Positions 16,726 to 25,009 of a stretch of DNA of 64,000 nt are shown in pieces. The notes under the pieces are model-generated. The model did not search any database. It was given only the letters and a program-made list of their open reading frames with translations, and was not told where the DNA came from. Source of the DNA: an uncultured Bacteroidia bacterium. Its GTDB lineage: Bacteria > Bacteroidota > Bacteroidia > Bacteroidales > UBA932. The stretch is taken from NCBI GenBank assembly GCA_902773925.1, contig CACYGI010000002.1, forward strand, positions 62,001-126,000, written 5' to 3'. Within the stretch, counting starts at the first letter, position 1. Each line of letters opens with the position of its first letter. The position numbers were made by a program, and so were the translations under genes.

Positions 16726-18161
16726 AATACTTTCTCTATGCCAAGCTCGCGGTGGCGGAGCCGGATCCTTATGTCAGGGAACTGCCGGTGCAGCTCTTCA
16801 GCCAGATGCTGGGCCGAATATACGCTGCGATGCTGCCCTCCGGTACATCCGAAGCTCAGCATAAGATGGGTGAATCCCCGGCCGATATAATTACGCACGT
16901 GGCTCGCCGCAAGCTCCGTGGCACGGGCGAGGAATGGCTGGATCTCTCCCCGGCCTTCGAGGAAATCGATGACCTCCTGATCCAGGCCCGTAAGGTTCTT
17001 GTAAGGTTCGTAACGGCCCGGATTGTCCATACCGCGGCAGTCGAACACATAGCCTCCCCCATTGCCGCTCTCATCCTGCGGCGCTCCCCGGCGGAACGAA
17101 AAGCTTGTCACAAGGACCTCGAGCCCCTTTTGATCGGCTGCCCCGGCGGCCGGTTGCGGGGCATATTCCGGCAACTCGCACAGTTGCTGGAGGACCTGAC
17201 AGAGATAGGGATACTCCGTAAAAGGCGTGCCGAGCAGCTCGCGAAGGTTGGCTATGGCCATCGGGATGCTTTGCAGGAAATGCGGTTTGCGCTCCCAGCG
17301 TCCGCGGAATCCATACGCCCCGAGCACCTGCAGCGTGCGGAAGAGCACGAAATGGCGCAGGCGGCTGCGGAATGCCTCCGCATCATAGTCGGCGTAGGGC
17401 CGCGCAGCCTCGAGCCAGGTATCGATCAGCATTTCGCGAAGCGCGTGATCATAACCCGAGCGGGCCTGATAGACGAAGGAGGCGATATCGTAATAGACCG
17501 GACCACGACGGCCGCCCTGAAAGTCGATGAACCACGGCTCGCCGCCGCTGATCATCACGTTGCGCGCCTGGAAGTCGCGGTACATAAACGTCGTCGCGCC
17601 CTCATCCTGCAGAAGCACGTCCGCCATCCGGCGGAAATCCTCGTCCAGGCGGATCTCGTCGAATTCGAGGCCGGAAGTCTTGAGGAAGCAGTATTTGAAA
17701 TAATTCTGGTCAAAGCCTATCATCCGGCGGTCGAATGCCGGCTGGGGATAGCACTGGCTGAAATCCAGCCCTTCGGCGCCCCGGAACTGGAACTCCGGCA
17801 GAAGGCGCATCGTGCGGCGGAGCAGGTCCACCTCCGCCTCGCTCCAGATACTGCTGACGCGGCCGCCAGCGAGAGCATCGAAGAGCACCTCATCGCCCAG
17901 ATCCTGCTGCAGATAGCACAGGAAGTCTTCGCTGTGGATCAAAACCTTCGGAACGGGCAGGCCTTTGGCCGCAAAATGCTCCGAGAGGTAGCAGAAAGCG
18001 CGGTTCTCCGCAGCGCTCGTACCTATCACACCGATCATCGACGCACCCTGTTCACCCGTAAGACGGAAGTAGCGGCGGTTGCTGCCGCTGCCACCCAGAG
18101 GCTTCACCTGCGAGGCCTCGCCTGAGGTAAGCTGTCTGTAGAGTTGTCGAAGGATCTGCAT
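16722..18161 (-). CDS. AmgK-type amino-sugar kinase fused to a RapZ C-terminal domain
   Basis: 479 residues from ATG 18161. Residues about 20-320 are an aminoglycoside-phosphotransferase-type kinase with the catalytic loop YRDFQARN (194-201) and the metal-binding DFQ near 213, as in AmgK, which phosphorylates MurNAc/GlcNAc at C1. Residues 348-479 match the C-terminal domain of RapZ, including GCTGGQHRS (438-446). In RapZ this domain binds glucosamine-6-phosphate; the N-terminal P-loop of RapZ is missing here. An upstream start at 18194 overlaps the TATATTTG promoter, so I reject it. The next gene is MurU-like with a 4-bp overlap. The fused domain could let the kinase or a partner sense amino-sugar supply; this is inference. 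Confidence 0.82.
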   Translation of the reverse strand: MQILRQLYRQLTSGEASQVKPLGGSGSNRRYFRLTGEQGASMIGVIGTSAAENRAFCYLSEHFAAKGLPVPKVLIHSEDFLCYLQQDLGDEVLFDALAGGRVSSIWSEAEVDLLRRTMRLLPEFQFRGAEGLDFSQCYPQPAFDRRMIGFDQNYFKYCFLKTSGLEFDEIRLDEDFRRMADVLLQDEGATTFMYRDFQARNVMISGGEPWFIDFQGGRRGPVYYDIASFVYQARSGYDHALREMLIDTWLEAARPYADYDAEAFRSRLRHFVLFRTLQVLGAYGFRGRWERKPHFLQSIPMAIANLRELLGTPFTEYPYLCQVLQQLCELPEYAPQPAAGAADQKGLEVLVTSFSFRRGAPQDESGNGGGYVFDCRGMDNPGRYEPYKNLTGLDQEVIDFLEGRGEIQPFLARATELAASHVRNYIGRGFTHLMLSFGCTGGQHRSVYSAQHLAEELHRQFPDIRIRLRHRELGIEKVL

Positions 18162-18182
18162 TTCCGGCTGTTCTTTAACCTG

Positions 18183-18190
18183 CAAATATA
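18183..18190 (-). promoter_or_regulatory. TAnnTTTG promoter element for the AmgK-RapZ operon
   Basis: TATATTTG on the minus strand, 21 bp before ATG 18161. It lies in the 49-bp gap after the permease gene, so the recycling operon can be transcribed separately. Confidence 0.55.
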
Positions 18191-18210
18191 GCAAACTGTT
18201 TTAAAAAGGG

Positions 18211-19419
18211 CTACTCCGCCCGCATCGTGCGCGCCGGATCCACGCGGGATATGAAGCGCGAGGTAAGCGAAAGCAGCAGCATTATGATGGCGAATGACAG
18301 TAGATTGACTATCAGGACGGAAAGCCACTCGATATGGATGGGCGCATAGGCCACGAAATAGCTCTCCGGATCGAGGCGGATGATGTGCCAGCGCTGCTGG
18401 ATGAAGCACAGCACAAGGGCCAGGGCATCGCCCCAGAGCATTCCGCGAAGCACGATCGAAGAGGCCCGTAGCAGGAACGTGCGGGTAACCTGCGAGCCGG
18501 TCATACCCAGGGACTTGAGCGTACCAATCATCGGAATCTTGCGGAAGAGGATGATCAGCAGGGCCGAGATCATATTGAATCCGGCCACGAGCATCATCAG
18601 CACCAGCACCATCACGACGTTCAGGTCAAGCAGCGCCAGCCAGTCGAAAAGATTGGAGAAAATATCTTTAACCGAAAGGGCGAAAAGCCCCTGCTCCTCG
18701 TCGCTGTGGAACATCTCGACCTCCTCCACCGCAACTTTCGCCTGCTCGATGTCGCTGTCGGGCGAGATACGGATCTCCATACAGGAGACATCATAGGGCT
18801 CCCAGCCCGAGACGCGGCGGATCTGACGCAGGTCAACCACCGCAAAAGTCTCGTCCAGCTCCTCCAGCCGCACGTCATAGATACCGCAGACGGTAAAATT
18901 GCGCGCCCGCACCTCCTCGCCCACGAAGTAGGCCGTCAGGCGGTCGCCCGTGGCGAAATGCAGCTTGTCGGCAAGGCGCTGCGATATAAGGATGTCACTG
19001 CTGATGCGTCCGCCGACCTGCGGCAGATCACCGCTGACCAGCGCGGAGCGGAAGAAACTGAAGTCGTAGAGCGAATCCACGCCCTTGAAGTAGAGACCGT
19101 GGATCTCGTCACCGGACTTGATGATACCGCTGCGGTAGCCCACCCCGCAGACTGACTCTACGCCTGGGATCTCCAGCAGCTTGTCGAGATATGAAAGCCG
19201 GCTGTCGAAGGGATAACTCTCATTGACGGGATTCTGGCCCGGGGGCACGAGTACCACCGAACCCATAAAGCCCGTCGCCTTGGAGCGGATCTCCCGGCGG
19301 AAACCGGAAGTCACGGCCACGGCGACGATCATAACGGCCACGCTCAGGGCCACCGAGACAAGGGCGATGCCATTGCCGCGGCGGGACAGCCGGCTCGCTA
19401 TGAAGCGCTTCAGGCCCAC
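18211..19419 (-). CDS. LolC/E-type ABC transporter permease
   Basis: 402 residues from a GTG start. One N-terminal membrane segment (about 18-40) precedes a large periplasmic domain (about 45-260), then three C-terminal segments with an FtsX-type core (about 270-395). This layout is that of LolC/LolE lipoprotein-releasing permeases and other FtsX-domain permeases. Known relatives extract lipoproteins from the inner membrane with the ATPase LolD, which is not in this window. GTG is the only start in the short space after the pheT stop (TAG at 19429-19431). Confidence 0.8.
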   Translation of the reverse strand: MGLKRFIASRLSRRGNGIALVSVALSVAVMIVAVAVTSGFRREIRSKATGFMGSVVLVPPGQNPVNESYPFDSRLSYLDKLLEIPGVESVCGVGYRSGIIKSGDEIHGLYFKGVDSLYDFSFFRSALVSGDLPQVGGRISSDILISQRLADKLHFATGDRLTAYFVGEEVRARNFTVCGIYDVRLEELDETFAVVDLRQIRRVSGWEPYDVSCMEIRISPDSDIEQAKVAVEEVEMFHSDEEQGLFALSVKDIFSNLFDWLALLDLNVVMVLVLMMLVAGFNMISALLIILFRKIPMIGTLKSLGMTGSQVTRTFLLRASSIVLRGMLWGDALALVLCFIQQRWHIIRLDPESYFVAYAPIHIEWLSVLIVNLLSFAIIMLLLSLTSRFISRVDPARTMRAE

Positions 19420-19428
19420 GGCAGGCGG

Positions 19429-21888
19429 CTATCGCAGAATTGCGCCGAAGCGCTCCTGGAACATACTGAGCAGACGGGCCATCATCCGTTCGATAGCCTC
19501 GTCGGTAAGGGTGCGCTCGTCATCGCGGAAGATAAAGCTCATAGCGTACTGCTTCTTGCCGGGCAGGATCTTCGCGCCGCGATAGACGTCGAACAGGCCC
19601 ACCTGGCGGAGCAATTTGCGCTCTGCGCCGAATGCGGCCTTGCGCAGGTCTGCGAAACTGACTTCCTCGTCAAAGAGCAGAGCCAGGTCGCGGCGGACCT
19701 CCGGATACTTCGGAAGCTCGCTGTACTGCACGTGGTTGCGCTTGATAAGGCGGAACAGCACGGGCCACGAAAGCTCGCAGGCGAATACCGGCTGACGCAC
19801 GTCAAAGCGGCGCGCGAATGCGGGATTGACCGTACCGGCCATCGCCAGCGTCTTGTTGCCTACCTTATAGACCAGACCCTCGCTGAAGAGATCCGCCGGA
19901 GCGGCGTCGCATTCGAGATTGTAGATATCCGTGCCGAAACGCTTGAGCAGCGTCTCCAGATAGCCCTTGAGCGCGAAATAATGGCCCTGGGCGATCTCGC
20001 TGCGCCACATCTTCTGCGCCGGGCCCGAGATGGCGAAGCACAGGCGCATCTCCTCGTGGTACGAATCCAGCGAAGAGACGGGATCCGCCACGCCCTCCTT
20101 CGGCACGAAGGAGTACACGTTGCCAAGCTCGAAAATCTTAAGCGAAGGCATCTGGCGGTTGATATTGTAAGCGATGACCTCCAGCGCGTTGGGAAGCAGG
20201 CACTGGCGCATCACGTTGAGATCGGAGCTCAGGGGGTTGACCACCTGCACCAGATTGGCCGCAGGGCAGGTCTTCAGGTCGCGGTAGTAATCGGCCTTTG
20301 TCAGCGAATTGTTCATCGTCTCGACGAAACCCCAGTCGGCCAGCATATTGGAGACCAGCGAACGGACTGCCTCCGGATCGGGATGCTGCGAAGGATTGAT
20401 CGAAACGGTCATACGCTCAGGCAGTTCGACATTGTTGTAGCCGTAGATGCGAAGCACCTCCTCGACCACGTCGCACTCGCGGGTGACATCCACGCGGTAC
20501 TGCGGGACGCGCACCTTGGCGCCGTCGGCATTGGACGAGAGGACCTCGAAGTCGAGACTGCGCAAGATATCAAGGATGGTCTGAGCGCCTATATGCTTAC
20601 CGATGAGACGCTCCATACGGGCGAAATCAAGCTCTACTTCAGCAGGAGCTATCGCCTTGGGATAGACTTCCTGGACCTTGCCCACGACCTCTGCGCCGGC
20701 CACCTCCTGCAGCAGCAGGACAGCGCGGCGGGCGGCCGTCATCGTCGCCGAAGGATCGACGCCGCGCTCATAGCGGAACGATGCGTCGGTCTTCAGGCCG
20801 TGGCGCTTGGCCGTCTTGCGGATCGATACGGGATTGAAATATGCGGCCTCGAGGAAAATGTCGGTCGTGGTCTCGCTGACACCTGATTCGGCGCCGCCGA
20901 AAACACCTGCAAGGCACATCGGGCCGACGGTATCGCAGATGACAAGATCATCCGGGCTGAGCGTGCGCTCGACGCCGTCCAGCGTCACGAACTTCGCACC
21001 CTCGTCGGCACGGCGCACCACGACCTTGCGGCCGCGGATCTTTGCCACGTCAAATGCGTGCAGCGGATGGCCCATCTCATTGAGCACGAAATTGGTCACG
21101 TCCACGACATTGTTGATGGGACGCTGGCCGATCGATGTGAGGCGCTCCTGGAGCCAGGCCGGAGAAGGTCCGACCTTCACGCCGCGCAGCGTAATGCCGA
21201 TATATCGCGGAGCAAGCGCCGGATCGATCACCTCCACGGGGATGGCCTCGCCCGCCCCTTCGCGGAATGCCGAGACATCCGGCAGATGGCGCTCGCAGGG
21301 CACGCCGTGCGCCTTCATCCAGGCGTACAGGTCGCGTGCGGCACCGATCTGGGAGGCGCCATCGACGCGGTTGGGCGTAAGGCCTATCTCATATACCGTA
21401 TCGCTCTTCAGATGCAGGTAATCCTTTGCGCTCGTGCCGGGAACCGCATCATCGCTCAGGACCATAATGCCTGCGTGATCCGTCCCTATGCCCAATTCGT
21501 CCTCGGCGCATATCATACCGTTGCTCTCGACGCCGCGGATTTTCGAACGCTTGATCTTGAATTCGCCGCCCTCGCCGTCAGGCAACTTCGTGCCTATCGT
21601 GGCCAGCAGGACCTTTTGCCCGGCGGCTACATTTGGCGCTCCGCAGACGACCTGCAGCAGTTCCGCCTCGCCCGTATTGAGCTTCGTGACGTGCAGGTGG
21701 TCCGAATCCGGATGCGGCTCGCACTCCACGACCTGGGCCACGATGACGCCCGCAAGGCCGCCGGGGATCTGCTCCACCTCTTCGACGTGTTCAACTTCAA
21801 GACCGGTATCCGTCAATATGCGGCCTACCTCCTCCGGAGTCAGGTCAAACTGCAGATACTCTTTCAACCAAGTGTACGATACTGTCAT
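19429..21888 (-). CDS. pheT: Phenylalanine--tRNA ligase beta subunit
   Basis: 819 residues, typical full length for the bacterial beta subunit. Order of domains: N-terminal tRNA-binding OB-fold (about 40-150), the B3/B4 editing domain (about 200-390), B5 (about 400-475), a catalytic-like core, and a C-terminal FDX-ACB anticodon-binding domain (about 725-818). It pairs with PheS, which is not in this window. It starts 3 bp after the ftsY stop and is probably co-transcribed with it. Confidence 0.96.
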   Translation of the reverse strand: MTVSYTWLKEYLQFDLTPEEVGRILTDTGLEVEHVEEVEQIPGGLAGVIVAQVVECEPHPDSDHLHVTKLNTGEAELLQVVCGAPNVAAGQKVLLATIGTKLPDGEGGEFKIKRSKIRGVESNGMICAEDELGIGTDHAGIMVLSDDAVPGTSAKDYLHLKSDTVYEIGLTPNRVDGASQIGAARDLYAWMKAHGVPCERHLPDVSAFREGAGEAIPVEVIDPALAPRYIGITLRGVKVGPSPAWLQERLTSIGQRPINNVVDVTNFVLNEMGHPLHAFDVAKIRGRKVVVRRADEGAKFVTLDGVERTLSPDDLVICDTVGPMCLAGVFGGAESGVSETTTDIFLEAAYFNPVSIRKTAKRHGLKTDASFRYERGVDPSATMTAARRAVLLLQEVAGAEVVGKVQEVYPKAIAPAEVELDFARMERLIGKHIGAQTILDILRSLDFEVLSSNADGAKVRVPQYRVDVTRECDVVEEVLRIYGYNNVELPERMTVSINPSQHPDPEAVRSLVSNMLADWGFVETMNNSLTKADYYRDLKTCPAANLVQVVNPLSSDLNVMRQCLLPNALEVIAYNINRQMPSLKIFELGNVYSFVPKEGVADPVSSLDSYHEEMRLCFAISGPAQKMWRSEIAQGHYFALKGYLETLLKRFGTDIYNLECDAAPADLFSEGLVYKVGNKTLAMAGTVNPAFARRFDVRQPVFACELSWPVLFRLIKRNHVQYSELPKYPEVRRDLALLFDEEVSFADLRKAAFGAERKLLRQVGLFDVYRGAKILPGKKQYAMSFIFRDDERTLTDEAIERMMARLLSMFQERFGAILR

Positions 21889-21891
21889 ATT

Positions 21892-22860
21892 CTATTTGAA
21901 AATCGATTCGATAAATTCTTTGCTGTCGAAGACTTTGAGGTCTTCAATCTTCTCTCCCACCCCGATAAATCGGACCGGGATGCGGAACTGGTCGCTGATG
22001 CCGATGACCACGCCGCCCTTGGCGCTGCCGTCCAGCTTCGTTACGGCCAGGGCCGTGACGTCGGTCGAACGGACGAACTCGCGCGCCTGCAGGAAGCCGT
22101 TCTGGCCCGTGGAGCCGTCGATGACCAGCAGCACCTCGTGCGGGGCATCCGGCACGACCTTGCGCATCACGTTGCGGATCTTGGTCAGCTCGTTCATCAG
22201 CCCGACCTTGTTGTGCAGGCGGCCTGCGGTATCGATGATGACCACGTCCGCGCCCTTTGCGACTGCGCTGCTGACCGTGTCATAAGCCACCGAAGCCGGG
22301 TCTGCGCCCATCTCCTGCTTGACGATCTCGACTCCCGCACGCTCCGCCCAGACGACCAGCTGATCCACCGCGGCTGCGCGGAATGTATCCGCAGCACCGA
22401 GGATGACGCGTTTGCCGGAGGCTTTGAGCTGCGCCGCAAGCTTGCCGATGGTGGTGGTCTTGCCGACGCCGTTGACGCCCACGACCATCATCACGTATGG
22501 CTTCTTGGAGAAATCGAAAGGCTCGCCGCTGCCGGCCGAAGCGCCGGAAGCAAGCATATCCCCGATCTCCTCGCGGAGAATGGAGTTGAGCTCGTCGGTA
22601 TTGAGATATTTGTCGCGCGCGACGCGGGCCTCGAGACGGTCGATGATATTCTGCGTGGTATCTACGCCCACGTCGGAGGTCAGAAGAGCCTCCTCGATAG
22701 AGTCGAGCACGTCATCGTCCACCACGCTCTTGCCCGCCACGGCGTGCGAAAGCTTGGAGAGAAACGACTGGCGCGTCTTTTCCATCCCGGCCTCCATCTG
22801 GGCCTGGGACTGAGCCTGCTGCTCAGTGGTTTTCTTGCCGAATAGTCCGAAAAAAGCCAT
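21892..22860 (-). CDS. ftsY: Signal recognition particle receptor FtsY
   Basis: 322 residues. The NG domain carries GVNGVGKTTT (G1), DTAGRLHNK (G3) and TKLDGSAKGG (G4 to closing loop), all typical of FtsY. The acidic N-terminal A domain of enterobacterial FtsY is reduced to about 20 residues here, as in many Bacteroidota. It receives the SRP-ribosome complex at the inner membrane. A TATATTTG element lies 27 bp upstream, so transcription of ftsY-pheT likely starts here. Confidence 0.96.
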   Translation of the reverse strand: MAFFGLFGKKTTEQQAQSQAQMEAGMEKTRQSFLSKLSHAVAGKSVVDDDVLDSIEEALLTSDVGVDTTQNIIDRLEARVARDKYLNTDELNSILREEIGDMLASGASAGSGEPFDFSKKPYVMMVVGVNGVGKTTTIGKLAAQLKASGKRVILGAADTFRAAAVDQLVVWAERAGVEIVKQEMGADPASVAYDTVSSAVAKGADVVIIDTAGRLHNKVGLMNELTKIRNVMRKVVPDAPHEVLLVIDGSTGQNGFLQAREFVRSTDVTALAVTKLDGSAKGGVVIGISDQFRIPVRFIGVGEKIEDLKVFDSKEFIESIFK

Positions 22861-22886
22861 AAACTTCCTCTCTTTCCACTATCCTG

Positions 22887-22894
22887 CAAATATA
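22887..22894 (-). promoter_or_regulatory. TAnnTTTG promoter element for ftsY-pheT
   Basis: TATATTTG on the minus strand between ftsY and the stop codon of the upstream gene. Confidence 0.5.
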
Positions 22895-22901
22895 ATAAAA
22901 A

Positions 22902-24230
22902 TTACTTGCAGACCATTATATCGAGTATCATCTTGTCGGTGGCCTGCATACCTTCGCGACCGATGTCGCCCAGATTGGCGATGGTCTTCTCGATATCGTC
23001 TTCGATGATGCCGTCACTGGATGAGATGCACACTCCGTCGAGCGCCAGAACGGCCGACTGCAGCGAGCTGGAAACGCCCGATGCGACCTTCAGCGCGCAG
23101 CCCACTTTCGCTCCGTCGCAGACCATCCCGGTAATGTTGCCGATCATATTCTTGATGGCCGCGCAGACCTCATCGTAGCCGCCGCCGCGCAGATATACGA
23201 TGCCGCACGAGGAGCCGGTCGATGCGATGACGCAGCCGCAGAGGGCCGAAAGCTTGCCCAGATGGCCCTTGATATGGATGGCCACCAGATGCGAGAGGGC
23301 CAGCGCCCGGATAAGCTTCTCGCGCGGGGCGTGCGTCTTCTCGGCGACGGCGATGACCGGGACCGTGACGGTGATGCCCTGGTTGCCGCTGCCCGAATTG
23401 CTCATAGCCGAAAGCGTGCAGCCTGCCATACGGGCGTCGGAGGCTGCTGCGGTGACTGCCATCGCGTAGGAGAGTATCGTATCGCCATAGACGGCGGTGT
23501 TGTCGTGTGCGAGGATCGTGCGGCCCACCTGCAGGCCATATCGGTGATGCAGGCCCTCATCGGCCAGGCGGCGGTTGAGCGTGATCGAATCCTTCATAAA
23601 TGCAATCTTCTCCAGAGGTACGCTGATCGCGAAATCCCAGATCTGACGGATGGTCAGGCTTCGCGCGAAATCCGGCTCCAGAGTGCTCAGCGCCCCACCT
23701 GATTGCTGCTCCGCCTGATGATCGTGCACAGCATCGAAGACCGTATCGCCGTCCACTGCGACCGAGACGATGGCATCGTGCCGGCCCTTTATGACAGCCT
23801 TGGCGAAGTGATCGTCCAGCTCCACCCGGGCGCTGACATAGACCTTGTCGGGGCCTTCGGCGATGGCGATATTGACCCGCTTCTCCTCGACCAGCTGCCT
23901 GGCACGGCTGACGGCCATAGGATTGAGGTCGGCGAGGACCTCCAGATGATACTCCGAGCGGCCGCAGACCGAGCCGAGGGCCGCCGCAATAGGCAGGCCG
24001 ACGCTTCCCGTACCGGGGATACCGACTCCCATACCGTTCTTGAGGATGTTGCCGCTGACGTGGATATCGATGCGCTCCGGCAGGCAGCTGCGGTCGGAGG
24101 GCCTGTGCCCGCAGGCCTCGCGCAGGGCCTCGGTGGCACGGGCCACGGCCAGGGCGACTGCGATAGGCTCGGTGCAGCCAAGCGCCGGTACGACTTCCTG
24201 ATGGATCAGGGCTATGATCTTGTCTTCCAT
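22902..24230 (-). CDS. L-cysteine desulfidase-like protein (UPF0597 family)
   Basis: 442 residues from ATG 24230 (MEDKIIALIHQEV). The family includes archaeal L-cysteine desulfidase and the E. coli protein YhaM/CyuA, which release sulfide, ammonia and pyruvate from cysteine using an iron-sulfur cluster. Candidate cluster cysteines are in LGCTEP near the N-terminus, and in the C-terminal segments GSSCGIVYL and CDGAKVGC. The frame's first ATG, three codons upstream at 24239, overlaps the TATATTTG promoter (24237-24244), so I chose 24230. Cytoplasmic. Alternative: a serine dehydratase-like activity. Confidence 0.82.
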   Translation of the reverse strand: MEDKIIALIHQEVVPALGCTEPIAVALAVARATEALREACGHRPSDRSCLPERIDIHVSGNILKNGMGVGIPGTGSVGLPIAAALGSVCGRSEYHLEVLADLNPMAVSRARQLVEEKRVNIAIAEGPDKVYVSARVELDDHFAKAVIKGRHDAIVSVAVDGDTVFDAVHDHQAEQQSGGALSTLEPDFARSLTIRQIWDFAISVPLEKIAFMKDSITLNRRLADEGLHHRYGLQVGRTILAHDNTAVYGDTILSYAMAVTAAASDARMAGCTLSAMSNSGSGNQGITVTVPVIAVAEKTHAPREKLIRALALSHLVAIHIKGHLGKLSALCGCVIASTGSSCGIVYLRGGGYDEVCAAIKNMIGNITGMVCDGAKVGCALKVASGVSSSLQSAVLALDGVCISSSDGIIEDDIEKTIANLGDIGREGMQATDKMILDIMVCK

Positions 24231-24236
24231 CGGGGC

Positions 24237-24244
24237 CAAATATA
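24237..24244 (-). promoter_or_regulatory. TAnnTTTG promoter element for the desulfidase-like gene
   Basis: TATATTTG on the minus strand, 6 bp before ATG 24230; implies a nearly leaderless transcript and fixes the start choice. Confidence 0.5.
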
Positions 24245-24259
24245 CGAATAAAAATGAAA

Positions 24260-24286
24260 GCCGGAACGGGATTCGCCCGCTCCGGC
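24260..24286 (-). terminator. Terminator of the rpmB-rpmG-DUF4295 unit
   Basis: GC-rich hairpin (GCCGGAGCGGGC with a mismatched partner arm) followed on the minus strand by a T-rich run. It lies 24 bp after the DUF4295 stop codon. Confidence 0.65.
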
Positions 24287-24310
24287 CTCAAAATCTGAGT
24301 TCCGGTTGGA

Positions 24311-24472
24311 TTATTTCTTGTTGAAATACTCCTTTACCGAGTCCGTGGGAACGAACTCTTCCTGGAACATATAAGCACCTGTGCGCTCGGACTTGACCAT
24401 CCGGATGCACTTTACTACTGTCTTGTTCTGTGACTTATCGCCGCTGAAGGTTGCGACCGCTTTCTTTGCCAT
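24311..24472 (-). CDS. DUF4295 small protein
   Basis: 53 residues starting MAKKAVATFSGDKSQ and ending EYFNKK. DUF4295 proteins are small, basic, restricted to Bacteroidota and are regularly encoded next to rpmG and rpmB, as here, so a ribosome-associated role is usually inferred. It is too short for most gene callers but has a clear start and an in-frame stop, and is 19 bp downstream of rpmG. Confidence 0.85.
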   Translation of the reverse strand: MAKKAVATFSGDKSQNKTVVKCIRMVKSERTGAYMFQEEFVPTDSVKEYFNKK

Positions 24473-24491
24473 AGTTTACTCCAGTTAAAAA

Positions 24492-24674
24492 TTACTTGAT
24501 CTCCTTGTGGACGGTCACCTTCTTCAGATAGGGATTGTACTTCTTCATCTCCATCCTTTCGGGAGTGTTCTTCTTGTTCTTGGTGGTGATGTAACGGGAG
24601 ATACCCGGGACACCGCTTTCACGCTGCTCGGTGCACTCCAGAATTACCTGTACTCGATTGCCTTTCTTTGCCAT
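24492..24674 (-). CDS. rpmG: 50S ribosomal protein L33
   Basis: 60 residues. The sequence has the L33 pattern ([31 protein letters not shown]), full length. This version lacks the paired CxxC zinc ribbon (only one Cys remains), which is a known zinc-independent form. It is part of the rpmB-rpmG-DUF4295 cluster, 12 bp downstream of rpmB. Confidence 0.96.
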   Translation of the reverse strand: MAKKGNRVQVILECTEQRESGVPGISRYITTKNKKNTPERMEMKKYNPYLKKVTVHKEIK

Positions 24675-24686
24675 AACCGTGAAAAT

Positions 24687-24929
24687 TTAGACGATGTCAA
24701 TCAAACCTTTCTTGCGTGCTTCCTCCAGCGTGACTGCCAGACCATTCTTGTAGATGGTCTTCATGCCGCGGCAGGAAACCTTGAGCGTAATGAAGCGCTG
24801 CTCCTCCTCGCTCCAGAACTTCTTGGTGCGCAGGTTGGGTGCGAACTCGCGTTTGGTGCGGCGCTTTGAGTGGGAAACGTTGTTTCCGATCATTCGGGTC
24901 TTGCCCGTAATCTGACAAACTCGTGCCAT
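24687..24929 (-). CDS. rpmB: 50S ribosomal protein L28
   Basis: 80 residues with the L28 start (MARVCQITGKT) and basic core (SHSKRRTKREFAPNLRTKKF). First gene of the small ribosomal cluster; the 80-bp AT-rich gap up to lepB probably holds its promoter, although no exact TAnnTTTG was found there. Confidence 0.96.
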   Translation of the reverse strand: MARVCQITGKTRMIGNNVSHSKRRTKREFAPNLRTKKFWSEEEQRFITLKVSCRGMKTIYKNGLAVTLEEARKKGLIDIV

Positions 24930-25009
24930 ATATCTTGATTTTTACAATTTTTTCAAATGGGCTGCAAATATCTTGATTTTTTATCAAAAAACCAAATTTA
25001 TTTCAGCCA

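Noticed and set aside
21058..22845. 595-codon plus-strand open frame
   Set aside because: Antisense to ftsY and the start of pheT; a shadow of their codon pattern.
24492..24674. rpmG as a damaged gene because its zinc cysteines are missing
   Set aside because: Cysteine-free L33 is a known natural form, and the gene is full length.
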